A DNA stretch of 37,016 nucleotides, taken from contig JACZXW010000016.1 of the NCBI GenBank assembly GCA_022571415.1, forward strand, positions 1 to 37,016, given 5' to 3'. Below, one piece after another: positions 24,096 through 32,811 of the stretch. The translations under genes and the position numbers were made by a program. How positions within the stretch are numbered: position 1 is the stretch's first letter; each line of letters opens with the position of its first letter. The notes under the pieces are model-generated. The model had not been told where the DNA came from. It did not search any database and worked only from the letters and a program-made list of their open reading frames with translations. This DNA is from Pseudomonadota bacterium (GTDB lineage Bacteria > Pseudomonadota > Gammaproteobacteria > Pseudomonadales > Azotimanducaceae).

Positions 24096-24680
24096 GTTGT
24101 TTCCTTATTTTTTATGTGGGGTTGAGGGGATAGCTGTTCATGATAACTATATTACTCTGGATGTGTCGTCAGTTTGAAAGTTAACCATCGTTCACCTCCC
24201 GCCGGTGCAGCTATGGGCATGGAGACCGGCACTCCGGATTTTTGAGCGAACACTAAATGCCGAAGCGATCAATTTACCGGAGCCGTCATCCTTGATTTCA
24301 GATAACCGGCCTTTTCGATCAAACGCTACGCCTGCTTTTGCCCCTGTAGATTTCAGAGATCTGACGGGCTGCATAGACAATTTTGACCTGGTCAGACTTC
24401 TATTCCATTTTAATTGAGTCGCAGGTCACATTGGGTATTGCGAGCCCCATGGTGTTGCACCACCATGGGGGGCGGAACTTCTTGGTAAATACCGGGTGAA
24501 CCTCGCCCAAAAGGCTCCGGCGTGCCATCAACGCTGCGTTTGCTTTGATATGAGCCTGGAACCCGTTGTGTTTACTCTGGCATTGAAAATAAAAAGTTGG
24601 AGCCTGCTGCTTAGCAGATGATAATTGAACATGATTCGAGTTATCACGAACACAAGTAAAGGATAAATTCGAAATTTGCT
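24096..24680. other. 585-base region without a convincing gene
   Basis: Two short open frames on opposite strands (near 24192-24417) show no start signal or recognised domain. A perfect hairpin lies at 24445-24470. From 24510 on, the DNA turns AT-rich and presumably carries the promoter of the TPR gene at 24681. Short stems such as CTGCT-GCTT-AGCAG near 24605 are visible. No tRNA was recognised. Confidence 0.6.
24445..24470. repeat. perfect 10-bp hairpin CCCCATGGTG/CACCATGGGG
   Basis: Arms CCCCATGGTG (24445-24454) and CACCATGGGG (24461-24470) are perfectly complementary with a six-base loop TTGCAC. No T-run follows on either side, so a classical terminator is not supported. It could be a repeat-family element or an RNA structure in the leader region of a neighbouring gene. 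Confidence 0.6.
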
Positions 24681-25823
24681 ATGCCCAGATCAATGGTCCT
24701 TCTCATTGCCGTACTATCCAGCGTGGGTTGTATTCCCCACCGGGTGAACTATAGCTATGGTTACCAGGAAGAGGTGGCTTTGCTCCGTCGTGTTCTCGGG
24801 AATGAACCGGAGACTGCGATTGATATACTTTCCCTGTCACCGGAAATCCGGGACCTGCTTGATGCGAAAATCGATTCCGATTGGAATGCTAGTCGTAAAC
24901 TCAAGAAACTTCGCGAACTGCTGTTTAGCCAAGACGAGCTAAACATTCACTATGACGCAACTAACACGCTGACCGCAATGGAAACCTTCAAACAGCGGTC
25001 GGGTAACTGCCTGTCAATGACGACATTGTTCGTTGCCGCGGCAAGGTATGTTGGTCTGGACGCGAAGTACCAGACAGTCGCCGTTGATCCGATCTGGGAT
25101 TATCAAGGTAACACCATGATCCGTTACGAACATATTGTGGCGACGGGCCGTATGGCCGGAGGAGGGTCGTATGTCATGGATTTTCTGCCGGAATTTATTA
25201 TCGGCGATATGCGAACTAAGCTGATATCAGACAAGGAAGCACTGGCACTCTACTTTAACAATCTGGGTGCCGAGGGCGTAATGGATGGCAGGATTGATGA
25301 TGCTATTTTGAATCTTCGGCATGCAATAAAATTACGGCCCGAATTTTCAGGCGCCTGGAATAATATGGGTGCTGCTATGCGCCGTGCAGGAGAGGATGAG
25401 TTGGCGGAGTTCAGCTACCATCGAGCGATACGCCAGAACTTCAGAAACGATTCTGCGCTGAGCAATCTGGCGACCCTTTACAAACATCAGGGTCAGGCGA
25501 TGAAAGCAGAGTACTTCCAGGGGCGCGTGGATCGTTATCGCTCGCGAAATCCTTATTATCACTATTTCCGCGCTCAACTTTCATTCCAGCGTGGCGACTA
25601 TCGCGACGCCCGAAACTCCCTTAAGAAGTCTATCCGCCTGAAACGAGATGATCCGGATTTTTATGTGGCCCTGGCCCGGATTCATAAACACCTGGGTGAA
25701 GAAGAAGAGAGGGTCGAAATGCTTGCCCGGGCAGACAAATACCGGAGAGGAATTCTGCGAGCGCCAGAGCGGCGAATGAATCACCGTTTCTGGCCAACGG
25801 TGATTATCAATGTCAATCCGTAG
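24681..25823 (+). CDS. putative lipoprotein with transglutaminase-like core and TPR repeats
   Basis: 380 residues. The N-terminus has a signal sequence with a lipobox-like SSVGC (C17), giving a possible outer-membrane or periplasmic anchor, though the -3 position is Ser rather than Leu. Residues 100-170 carry a papain-like transglutaminase triad: C110 in RSGNCLSMTTLFVAAARYVGLDA, H151 in RYEHIVA and D167 in YVMDFLPEF. Residues about 195-360 hold at least four TPR helices (NNLGAEGVMDGR, GAWNNMGAAMRRAG, SNLATLYKHQGQ, FRAQLSFQRGDY). No catalytic function is known to me for this arrangement. GAGGAAATTTGC-like DNA precedes ATG 24681. Confidence 0.75.
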   Translation: MPRSMVLLIAVLSSVGCIPHRVNYSYGYQEEVALLRRVLGNEPETAIDILSLSPEIRDLLDAKIDSDWNASRKLKKLRELLFSQDELNIHYDATNTLTAMETFKQRSGNCLSMTTLFVAAARYVGLDAKYQTVAVDPIWDYQGNTMIRYEHIVATGRMAGGGSYVMDFLPEFIIGDMRTKLISDKEALALYFNNLGAEGVMDGRIDDAILNLRHAIKLRPEFSGAWNNMGAAMRRAGEDELAEFSYHRAIRQNFRNDSALSNLATLYKHQGQAMKAEYFQGRVDRYRSRNPYYHYFRAQLSFQRGDYRDARNSLKKSIRLKRDDPDFYVALARIHKHLGEEEERVEMLARADKYRRGILRAPERRMNHRFWPTVIINVNP

Positions 25824-25845
25824 TTTCGGTGCGTGGTTATCTGCT

Positions 25846-27087
25846 TCAGGCCAAGACGTTCTTGACGTCCAGTTGTAACGGTATTCTGTTCGGGGCGAGG
25901 AAACTGATCGGGACGGTTGTGTCGAAGTCACTGGATTCACCCGTAATTTCCTTTGCCAGCATTGCGCCGATTGCCGGTGCCAGCTTGAAGCCGTGGCCGC
26001 TAAAGCCATTGGCAACATAGAATCCGGTAATCTCTGATTCACCGACAATGGGATGTACATCGTCCCGATTCACGGTGTACAAACCGCAGTAACCGGTGAC
26101 ACTGCCCTGATAAGGCAAGGATGGGATGCGGTGGTGCAGTGCATGAAGTTTTGCCTGTTTGAAATCGTCATCAATCAATCGATTGAAATCGCTGGGATTA
26201 TCGACTACTTCCTGTTCGTCTTCCTCAAGGGTTGATCCAAGTACAATTTGCTGGCCTCGATTCTGCAGTCGAAAGTAAATACCGCCTACTATATCGCAAC
26301 ATACTGGAAGGTCGCCGATCAACTCTACCGGGCGATCAAGATGTAGGATTTGAATTCGTGTGGGTTTAAGTGACCATGGCAGTGCCAATCCCAACTGTTG
26401 AAACACCTCATTGCACCAGGGACCTGTGGCATTGATTACACAGGGTGCTTCGATTACCGATCCATTATCCAGCTGAATTCCTCTTGTCCTGCCACCAGCG
26501 GTCAGGACTTTTTGTACCTGTGAGCGAAATCGCACATCGACTTTTTTCCCGAGCAGCGCTCTGCGCAGGTCTTCCAGTGCGTTAACGGGATCAAAGTAAC
26601 CACCGTCGACTTCATATAGATAGGATGTCCCATCGTTGCAGTCGTGGGCTTCACCGCATTTAGTATCTGGAGGCAAGCTGCAAGGGTTCAACGCAGGGAA
26701 TCGACTTTTAATATCGGTGGCATCGAGTATGTTTGTTCGTATCCCTGCCTTCTCAAGCCGCTTGCTCTCTTTGTTCGCCCAGCCATTACTGCCATCGACT
26801 AGCCACAGCACGCCATCCTTCTGGAATTGCGCCAGGGGTTGATCTGTACCGATAAAGTGGGGCCAGTGCCGATAGGCATGGATTCCGTCCCTGGCAAGGT
26901 TGACCATTTCATCGTAAGAATATCGATGTCGGCATACTGCTGAGGAAGCGCCGGTCGAACCCTCGCCCAGGCTTATGCCTTGCTCGACAACCACAATGGA
27001 AAGCAAACTCCGTTTTCTTATTTGCCATGCCGTGCAAAGGCCGATGATTCCTGCGCCAATAACAACGACATCTGCCTGCGATTTCAC
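25846..27087 (-). CDS. DAO-family FAD-dependent oxidase (sarcosine/glycine/amino-acid oxidase-like)
   Basis: 413 residues. GAGIIG at residues 11-16 binds FAD, with GEGSTGASSAVCRHRYS near 42-58, a motif typical of sarcosine and dimethylglycine oxidase-type flavoproteins. The C-terminal GFYVANGFSGHGFKLAPAIG is a standard closing motif. Substrates of the family are N-methyl amino acids, D-amino acids and similar amines. It starts at GTG 27087 with GGAG eight bases upstream. The nearest neighbour on the other side is the divergent P450 gene; the stop lies 22 bases from the end of the convergent TPR gene. Confidence 0.88.
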   Translation of the reverse strand: MKSQADVVVIGAGIIGLCTAWQIRKRSLLSIVVVEQGISLGEGSTGASSAVCRHRYSYDEMVNLARDGIHAYRHWPHFIGTDQPLAQFQKDGVLWLVDGSNGWANKESKRLEKAGIRTNILDATDIKSRFPALNPCSLPPDTKCGEAHDCNDGTSYLYEVDGGYFDPVNALEDLRRALLGKKVDVRFRSQVQKVLTAGGRTRGIQLDNGSVIEAPCVINATGPWCNEVFQQLGLALPWSLKPTRIQILHLDRPVELIGDLPVCCDIVGGIYFRLQNRGQQIVLGSTLEEDEQEVVDNPSDFNRLIDDDFKQAKLHALHHRIPSLPYQGSVTGYCGLYTVNRDDVHPIVGESEITGFYVANGFSGHGFKLAPAIGAMLAKEITGESSDFDTTVPISFLAPNRIPLQLDVKNVLA

Positions 27088-27202
27088 CCTGGATACTCCG
27101 ACCTGGTCAGGAGGAGGACAGTTTACTCAATTACCTGGCAGGAGCCAGCCTGGCGAGCACAAGCCCGGGAATCGTCTTCCGGTTTGATCGGGTTTACAAT
27201 CC

Positions 27203-27232
27203 GCCAGGGTATTGATGCCTGGCTTGTTTTTA
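27203..27232 (+). terminator. terminator-like hairpin in the P450 leader
   Basis: GCCAGG (27203-27208) pairs with CCTGGC (27218-27223), loop nine bases, and is followed by TTGTTTTTA. It has the shape of a rho-independent terminator on the plus strand, but no plus-strand gene ends just upstream. It could attenuate a leader transcript for the P450 gene about 95 bases downstream. Confidence 0.35.
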
Positions 27233-27323
27233 GTGATGATCACGATAGTGACTCATAAGTTGATTGGCGGTTTTGGCGACGCGATCGAGTTTATTGAACA
27301 GTAATAAAAAAGAGGTGATCAAG

Positions 27324-28604
27324 GTGCCAGAATTTCCATTTCCGGAAGAAGACATAATTGCCACCGAATACTATGGCAAACACAGCCATCCACACGAGAT
27401 TTTCAAGTGGCTGAGAGCGAATGACCCTCTCAGGTATTTCTCGCCTGAAGGTTTCGCACCTTTTTGGGCGGCAACTACCCATGATGATATTGTCGAAATC
27501 GAAAAGCAGCCCGCTATTTTCAGGAGCGCTATTCGCACTCAGATTCTTCCTGATCGCCTGCTTGAAGCAGCGCAGAAGCAATCTGAATCGTTGGGGCGAA
27601 ATTCAGAAGAACCACTTTTTCGAAGTCTGGTGAATATGGACCCGCCGGATCACAAACCGTTTCGACAATTGGTCATGCCATGGTTCAGATCCAGTATTCT
27701 GAATCGCCTGGAGGCGAGGCTGGAACAGATCACCAGGGATATCCTCGATGAAATGATGGGCGATGGTAGCGAGAAGGAGTGTGATTTTGTTCAGGATGTG
27801 GCGGTGTGGGGTCCGCTGCGCCTGATTTGTGAAATCCTCGGTGTCCCGCAGAAAGATGAACAGTTGCTGCTCAAACTCACCAACGAAATATTCGCCGGTG
27901 AAGACGCCGAGATGAACCGATCCAAACAGGACTCTTCCGGGCTCATGAGCAGTATCATGGACCTGATTACCTACTTTACAGAGATAACTGCCAGTCGCCG
28001 GGCTAATCCCACCGACGATTTGTGCAGCTACATAGCGAACGGCAAGATAGATGGTGAATATCTGGCTGATGCGGATTTATTTGGTTACTACATTATTGTT
28101 GTTACCGCAGGTCATGAAACGACCCGTACTGCGATGTCGGGCGGATTGAAGGCGTTACTCGATTTCCCTGAGCAGATGCAGAAACTCATCGATAATCCTG
28201 ATCTTATGAAATTGGGTACGGAAGAGATGATTCGATGGACAGTCCCGGTTACGCAGTTTTGTCGGGTCGCCAGCGAAGACTATAAAATAAGGGACAAGAC
28301 CATCAGGGCAGGTGATTCTGTCGGTCTCTTTTACGCTTCAGCCTGCCGGGATGAGACGTATTTTCCCGACGGAGATGAGTTCATCGTTACTCGGCAACCG
28401 AACAAGCATCTGGCTTTCGGTACCGGCCCCCACCTTTGTCTGGGTACTGTCCTGGCGAGAATGGAGATGCGGATATTCTTCAAGCAACTACTACCGCGAA
28501 TTGTGAAGATGGAGATGACTGGAGATGTGAACTATTTGCAGGCAAGCTTCGTTCATGGCATCAAGCATTTGCCAATCCGTTACCAACTCAGACCCGCGGA
28601 GTGA
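27324..28604 (+). CDS. cytochrome P450
   Basis: 426 residues from GTG 27324, selected because AGAGG lies eight bases upstream. GTG 27315 is a second possibility, and a frame open from TTG 27264 adds residues without homology. The I-helix reads AGHETTR (residues about 262-268), EEMIRW follows as the ExxR motif, and the heme loop FGTGPHLCLG has the axial C372. It belongs to the bacterial soluble P450s, which take electrons from ferredoxin and a reductase (none seen here). Family members hydroxylate fatty acids, terpenes and steroids. It is followed by a GIY-YIG-like gene 9 bases later. Confidence 0.9.
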   Translation: MPEFPFPEEDIIATEYYGKHSHPHEIFKWLRANDPLRYFSPEGFAPFWAATTHDDIVEIEKQPAIFRSAIRTQILPDRLLEAAQKQSESLGRNSEEPLFRSLVNMDPPDHKPFRQLVMPWFRSSILNRLEARLEQITRDILDEMMGDGSEKECDFVQDVAVWGPLRLICEILGVPQKDEQLLLKLTNEIFAGEDAEMNRSKQDSSGLMSSIMDLITYFTEITASRRANPTDDLCSYIANGKIDGEYLADADLFGYYIIVVTAGHETTRTAMSGGLKALLDFPEQMQKLIDNPDLMKLGTEEMIRWTVPVTQFCRVASEDYKIRDKTIRAGDSVGLFYASACRDETYFPDGDEFIVTRQPNKHLAFGTGPHLCLGTVLARMEMRIFFKQLLPRIVKMEMTGDVNYLQASFVHGIKHLPIRYQLRPAE

Positions 28605-28613
28605 ACTGAACAG

Positions 28614-28946
28614 ATGTCGATTCGACTGGACAAACCATGGATTCCCCTGACCAGTGAAGACCTCAAACAGGTCAAAGGGCAGCTTGGCGTCTACCAATTG
28701 GGGTCGGAGAAAGACGGAGTCACTTATATTGGGTGCGCTGACGCTCGCACACTGTTTGGTCTAAAAGGAGAACTGCAATCACATGTTGATGCAGGTGCAG
28801 AAGTTTTTTTCCGAATCGAAGTGACTTCTGCTTACCAGACCCGGTACAGGGAACTGTTGATGGTCCATTTTGCTGAGCACCAGTGTTATCCCCGGGATAA
28901 TAAAGAATCTGAATTGCCGAGGCTCGGCAGACTTTCACCAGGCTAG
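28614..28946 (+). CDS. small protein with GIY-YIG-like core
   Basis: 110 residues. GVYQLG at 25-30 and YIG at 38-40 match the signature of GIY-YIG nucleases, and E80 in RYRELLMVHF could be the metal-binding Glu. Related small stand-alone domains are annotated as DUF7508 in some archaea and bacteria. A clear catalytic Arg is not certain. It lies 9 bases after the P450 and before the acyl-CoA dehydrogenase, an unusual setting for a nuclease. Confidence 0.5.
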   Translation: MSIRLDKPWIPLTSEDLKQVKGQLGVYQLGSEKDGVTYIGCADARTLFGLKGELQSHVDAGAEVFFRIEVTSAYQTRYRELLMVHFAEHQCYPRDNKESELPRLGRLSPG

Positions 28947-29037
28947 TTCCTGTCCAGAAATTGATCCTTTACAATCACGAACGGAGGGATTAGCCCTTTG
29001 ATGCTTGAACCTCGACAAGAACCACATAGGAATCATT

Positions 29038-30204
29038 ATGAACCTACAACTTAACGACGAGCAGAAGTTAATCGTTGCCATGGTACGCAGGTTTGTACGT
29101 GATGAGATCCTGCCGCTGGAAATGAATCTGGATCCTGATGCCGATGCCCTCTTGCCGGAAGACCAGGAGCGACTGGTAGGCATGGTTAAGGAAATGGGAT
29201 TGTTCGGCCTGGACATCCCGGAGGAATTTGGCGGGCCGGGTCTGGACATGGTGACGAAAACGCTCATTGCCATTGAGATGGCGCAGCATCGAGCCGGCCT
29301 TTATTGTCCTTGTTATGGCGTATTCGGCGGTGCCGGACTGGCACAGCTTTATGAAGCCACCGATGAGCAGAAGGAACGCTATCTCTATCCCACATTGAGG
29401 GGTGAAAAGAGAGGTTTCTTTGGCTTGACGGAACCGTCGGGTGGATCAGATCCGGCCCGTGCCATTCAAACCAGAGCAAAGAAAGAAGGTGATGATTGGG
29501 TAATCAACGGTACAAAGATATTTATTTCCGGGGCGGATGTCGCTGACTTTGGTCTGGTGTTTGCCAGGACGTCTCCGGACAAAGGTCGTAATGGCGTGAC
29601 CTGCTTCATCGTGGATACGGACACTCCAGGTTTTCATGTGCGTCGAGTTATACACACCTTGCGCTCAGCTCATTATGCCACTGAATTACAGTTTGTAGAT
29701 ATGCGTATCCCGCATACCAACATTCTGGGTGAGGTGAACAAGGGTTTTGCCATTGCTAACGACCGCCTGTCCAGACAGCGGATCCCTTATTCCGCCGGAT
29801 GCATTGGCGTTGCAGTCAAGGCGCATGAATTGGCGGTAGAATATTCAAAGATAAGAGAAACCTTCGGCGCGCCCTTGTCTTCTCGTCAGTCTATTCAATG
29901 GATGCTGGTTGACAATGAAATTGATATAAAACAGTCCAGATGGATGACACTTGAAGCGGCAGACAAGGCGGATCGAGGTGAATCCTTTCGCAAGGAAGCC
30001 GCCATGGCGAAGTTAGTGGCATCGGAAGCTGCCAGTCGGGTGGTGGATCGCTGCATGCAGATCCACGGTGGCTATGGCGTGTCCAAGGATTTTCCGTTCG
30101 AACGCTGGTTTCGGGAGATGCGTATCCGGCGTATTGGAGAAGGACCGAGTGAAGTACAAAGACACATTATTGCCCGGGATATTCTCGGTAGCAGCTTGAG
30201 ATAA
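29038..30204 (+). CDS. acyl-CoA dehydrogenase-family protein
   Basis: 388 residues from ATG 29038, with AGGA about seven bases upstream; TTG 29005 is in frame but poorly placed. The FAD/substrate motif GLTEPSGGSDPARAIQTRAKK and the C-terminal QIHGGYGVSKDFPFERWFREMRIRRIGEGPSEVQRHIIARDIL are typical. The protein introduces a trans-2 double bond into acyl-CoAs using FAD. The catalytic base would be E near the GEGPSE segment. It is within a few hundred bases of the P450 and MBL genes on the same strand. Confidence 0.92.
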   Translation: MNLQLNDEQKLIVAMVRRFVRDEILPLEMNLDPDADALLPEDQERLVGMVKEMGLFGLDIPEEFGGPGLDMVTKTLIAIEMAQHRAGLYCPCYGVFGGAGLAQLYEATDEQKERYLYPTLRGEKRGFFGLTEPSGGSDPARAIQTRAKKEGDDWVINGTKIFISGADVADFGLVFARTSPDKGRNGVTCFIVDTDTPGFHVRRVIHTLRSAHYATELQFVDMRIPHTNILGEVNKGFAIANDRLSRQRIPYSAGCIGVAVKAHELAVEYSKIRETFGAPLSSRQSIQWMLVDNEIDIKQSRWMTLEAADKADRGESFRKEAAMAKLVASEAASRVVDRCMQIHGGYGVSKDFPFERWFREMRIRRIGEGPSEVQRHIIARDILGSSLR

Positions 30205-30268
30205 TTACTTCTCTGGAATTCGATGAGTTGGCGATGCGCCTGTACGAATCGATAAATTAGTACAGCTG

Positions 30269-30285
30269 GTTATTCGGCAAATAAC
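30269..30285. promoter_or_regulatory. short inverted repeat upstream of the MBL gene
   Basis: GTTATT (30269-30274) and AATAAC (30280-30285) are perfect arms with a CGGCA spacer. The site lies 30 bases before the MBL start and precedes an AAAGGAA ribosome-binding site. Candidate operator or small RNA stem. Confidence 0.25.
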
Positions 30286-30315
30286 AATAATCAACTTTCA
30301 AAAAGGAATATTTAA

Positions 30316-31272
30316 ATGGACAGAATCCTCTTGACTATTGCACTGATACTATTCACACCATTGAGCTTCGGTCACGATGCCCCGGCCATACCTGACCCGG
30401 TTGGACTCGATCAGCTTTTACAGGCATTTGGTTGGGACATGGAGACCACAGAGATCACCGTGCAGAGCATTAACGATAATTTCCATGTGTTGTTTGGCCT
30501 GGGTGGGAACATCGCGGTCAGTGTGGGTGATGATGGAGTGCTGATCGTCGATGATCAGTTTCCCCAGCTCATGCCGAAGATTAAGTCAGCGATTAAGAAC
30601 TTAGGTGGCAAGCAAGTGGATTTCGCCATTAATACTCACTGGCATTTTGACCATGCCGAAGGCAACATTTCTCTTGGTCCAGAGGGGACCTGGCTGGTTT
30701 CCCAGGCGAATTCGCGGCAAATGATGCAGCAGGATCACATTATTAACCTTGTTTCTCTAGCCTATGAACAAAAAGCCTATCCGGAGAGTGCATGGCCGGA
30801 CATTACCTACGACGACACCATGCAGTTTCACTTTAATGGAGAGCAAATTGACCTGATGCACTTTGGCCCCGCTCACACGACTGGCGATACCGCCATCGTC
30901 TTTCGAAAATCCAATGCTGTGCATCTTGGGGACGTATACAACAATTCCGGCTACCCATTTATCGATGCGGGAAACGGTGGAACCCTCGATGGTGTAATCG
31001 AGTTTTGTTCCGCAACGCTCAAAGCCATTGATGAAAATACGGTGGTAATTCCAGGGCATGGGCCCCTTGCAAACTACGAGGATCTGGTTGAATACGTCGA
31101 TATGTTAACGACTATACGAAATCGCATGATGGTACTGATTGAAAAAGGCGCAACATTGGAAGAAGTTTATGCTGCCAAAGTAACCAGCGAATGGGACGAA
31201 AAGAATGGCAACAATACCGGGTTTATCAACCGGGCGTATATGAGCCTGACTCATCGAGTCGTGGATCGTTAA
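30316..31272 (+). CDS. secreted metallo-beta-lactamase-fold hydrolase
   Basis: 318 residues with an N-terminal signal peptide (residues 1-19, cleaved near SFG). The zinc motif THWHFDHAEG places H108, H110, D112 and H113; H181 in GPAHTTGD and H in VIPGHGP complete the site. The family covers beta-lactamases, lactonases, sulfatases and phosphodiesterases; the signal peptide means it acts in the periplasm. AAGGAATATTTAA precedes ATG 30316. It stands just upstream of the GST-sulfatase operon. Confidence 0.88.
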   Translation: MDRILLTIALILFTPLSFGHDAPAIPDPVGLDQLLQAFGWDMETTEITVQSINDNFHVLFGLGGNIAVSVGDDGVLIVDDQFPQLMPKIKSAIKNLGGKQVDFAINTHWHFDHAEGNISLGPEGTWLVSQANSRQMMQQDHIINLVSLAYEQKAYPESAWPDITYDDTMQFHFNGEQIDLMHFGPAHTTGDTAIVFRKSNAVHLGDVYNNSGYPFIDAGNGGTLDGVIEFCSATLKAIDENTVVIPGHGPLANYEDLVEYVDMLTTIRNRMMVLIEKGATLEEVYAAKVTSEWDEKNGNNTGFINRAYMSLTHRVVDR

Positions 31273-31319
31273 TTTATGCTGTGGGTGGGATCTTACATCA
31301 CGATATGAGGGGTGGTGTG

Positions 31320-31349
31320 TTGGTTTAATCTAATCGTGGTCACTATTGT
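31320..31349 (+). promoter_or_regulatory. candidate promoter of the GST-sulfatase-dehalogenase run
   Basis: TTGGTT (31320-31325) and TATTGT (31344-31349) are separated by 18 bases. They lie about 30 bases before the strong AAAGGAG ribosome-binding site of the GST gene at 31380. No other promoter is apparent in the tight run that follows. Confidence 0.35.
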
Positions 31350-31379
31350 TATGACCTCATCATCTAAAGGAGTAGTGAT

Positions 31380-32411
31380 ATGAGCTTACCTGTACCGCTT
31401 AAATTCAAAGGTGCGCCTGGGTCACCCTATACTCGTAAAATGCTGGCGCTGCTGCGTTACCGGCGGATTCCTTATGAATTGCTAATCGGTGATCAGGCTG
31501 CGGAGTCTTCCTTGCCAAACCCGAAAGTTAACCTGCTGCCGACGTTTTATTTGCCTAATGATAAGGGTGACATAGAGGCTGTAGTCGATTCAACGCCGTT
31601 GATTCGAAGGTTCGAAGCCGCCTTTGACGGACGGCGTACCATACCCGGTGATCCGGTGATGGCGTTTATCAATTACCTTCTCGAAGACTATGGTGATGAA
31701 TGGCTGACCAAGGCGATGTTTCACTATCGCTGGTACTACGAAGCAGATATTGAGATGGCGGGGAAGATTTTACCGCGTTGGAGAAATCTTAACGCCACGG
31801 ATGAAAGCCTGATACAGATGAGCAGGTTTATCTGCGATCGCCAGATTTCAAGACTGCATGTGGTCGGGTCCAACGACGTTACGGCACCGGTGATCGAAGA
31901 TAGTTATCGGCGGTTTCTTAAGATAATGGACGCTGTGATTGAGAAGCAGACGTTTCTGATGGGGCGCAGGCCAGGGTCTGCAGATTTTGCGGTCTATGCG
32001 CAGCTGACGCAGCTGGTTAAATTCGATCCGACACCTGCTGCTATTTGTATGAGCGAAGCGCCGCGCGTCACCGCATGGGTTGATGTGGTTGATGATCTTT
32101 CAGGGCTCAGGGTGGAGGATGAAGGTTTCCTGGCGAGAGATGTGGCGAAGCCGGTTCTGGGCGAGCTGTTAACCGAAATCGGTCGTGTATACGTCCCGGC
32201 ATTATTGGCCAACGCAAAAGCGTTAATGTCCGGTAAGGACAAAATGGAAACTGTGATCGACGGCCGAGCTTGGGCACAGCCGACTTTCCCCTACCAGGGA
32301 AAATGCCTGCAGTGGATTCGCAAGGAATACAAAACCCTGTCTGATGAGGACCGCGCCTGGGTCGACACGATCCTGGAAGGGACGGGTTGTGAACTACTAT
32401 TTGAGGATTAA
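31380..32411 (+). CDS. glutathione S-transferase-family protein
   Basis: 343 residues, longer than the usual 200-230. Residues 1-95 form a thioredoxin-like domain with the GAPGSPYTRKMLALLRYRRIPYELL opening; the Ser/Tyr around residues 15-17 may be the glutathione-activating residue. A helical C-terminal domain follows, and roughly 90 extra residues close the protein. Substrate and activity are unknown. AAGGAG lies 8 bases before ATG 31380. The next gene starts 3 bases after its stop, marking the start of a tight operon. Confidence 0.8.
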   Translation: MSLPVPLKFKGAPGSPYTRKMLALLRYRRIPYELLIGDQAAESSLPNPKVNLLPTFYLPNDKGDIEAVVDSTPLIRRFEAAFDGRRTIPGDPVMAFINYLLEDYGDEWLTKAMFHYRWYYEADIEMAGKILPRWRNLNATDESLIQMSRFICDRQISRLHVVGSNDVTAPVIEDSYRRFLKIMDAVIEKQTFLMGRRPGSADFAVYAQLTQLVKFDPTPAAICMSEAPRVTAWVDVVDDLSGLRVEDEGFLARDVAKPVLGELLTEIGRVYVPALLANAKALMSGKDKMETVIDGRAWAQPTFPYQGKCLQWIRKEYKTLSDEDRAWVDTILEGTGCELLFED

Positions 32412-32414
32412 GCA

Positions 32415-32807
32415 ATGAAGAAAAATATATTAAGGGTGGTTTCCACGTTCCCTGGTTTCCTGATGGGCATAAACGGTATTGGCTGGCTCGTTCAGCCGGA
32501 AGAGACCGCAAAGGGGCTCGGCATGCCGCTATTGGATGGTATTGGCCGAAGTACACAAATAGGGGACTTTGGTGCATTCTTCCTGGGAGTTACTATCCTG
32601 GTGTTTGTCGGTGCAATTCGGGCCCAGGGGCATTGGTTATATTCAGCAGCGTTGTTTCTTGGCGCTGCAGCAGTGATACGCGTGTTTGCAGCCCTGGTTC
32701 ATGATGCCGGAATGGCGACGGAATTCATCATCGCTGAGATAGTAATGACCATCTGGCTCGTTGTGTGCGCATACCTGATGGACAAATCTGATTCATCGAA
32801 CGCCTGA
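32415..32807 (+). CDS. small four-helix membrane protein (DUF4345-like)
   Basis: 130 residues with four predicted membrane segments (about 7-25, 50-70, 75-93 and 103-122). FPGFLMGINGIGWLVQPEETAKGLGMPLL resembles the DUF4345-type opening. No catalytic motif. It separates the GST from the sulfatase pair with 3- and 4-base gaps, and probably works at the inner membrane beside them. Confidence 0.6.
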   Translation: MKKNILRVVSTFPGFLMGINGIGWLVQPEETAKGLGMPLLDGIGRSTQIGDFGAFFLGVTILVFVGAIRAQGHWLYSAALFLGAAAVIRVFAALVHDAGMATEFIIAEIVMTIWLVVCAYLMDKSDSSNA

Positions 32808-32811
32808 TACC

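Noticed and set aside
24192-24380. Minus-strand 62-residue ORF with a weak PaaI-like hotdog resemblance (EIKDDGSGKLIA) in the gene-free region
   Set aside because: No ribosome binding site, no complete domain, and a second frame carries a competing reading. It could be a thioesterase remnant, but the evidence is too thin to annotate.
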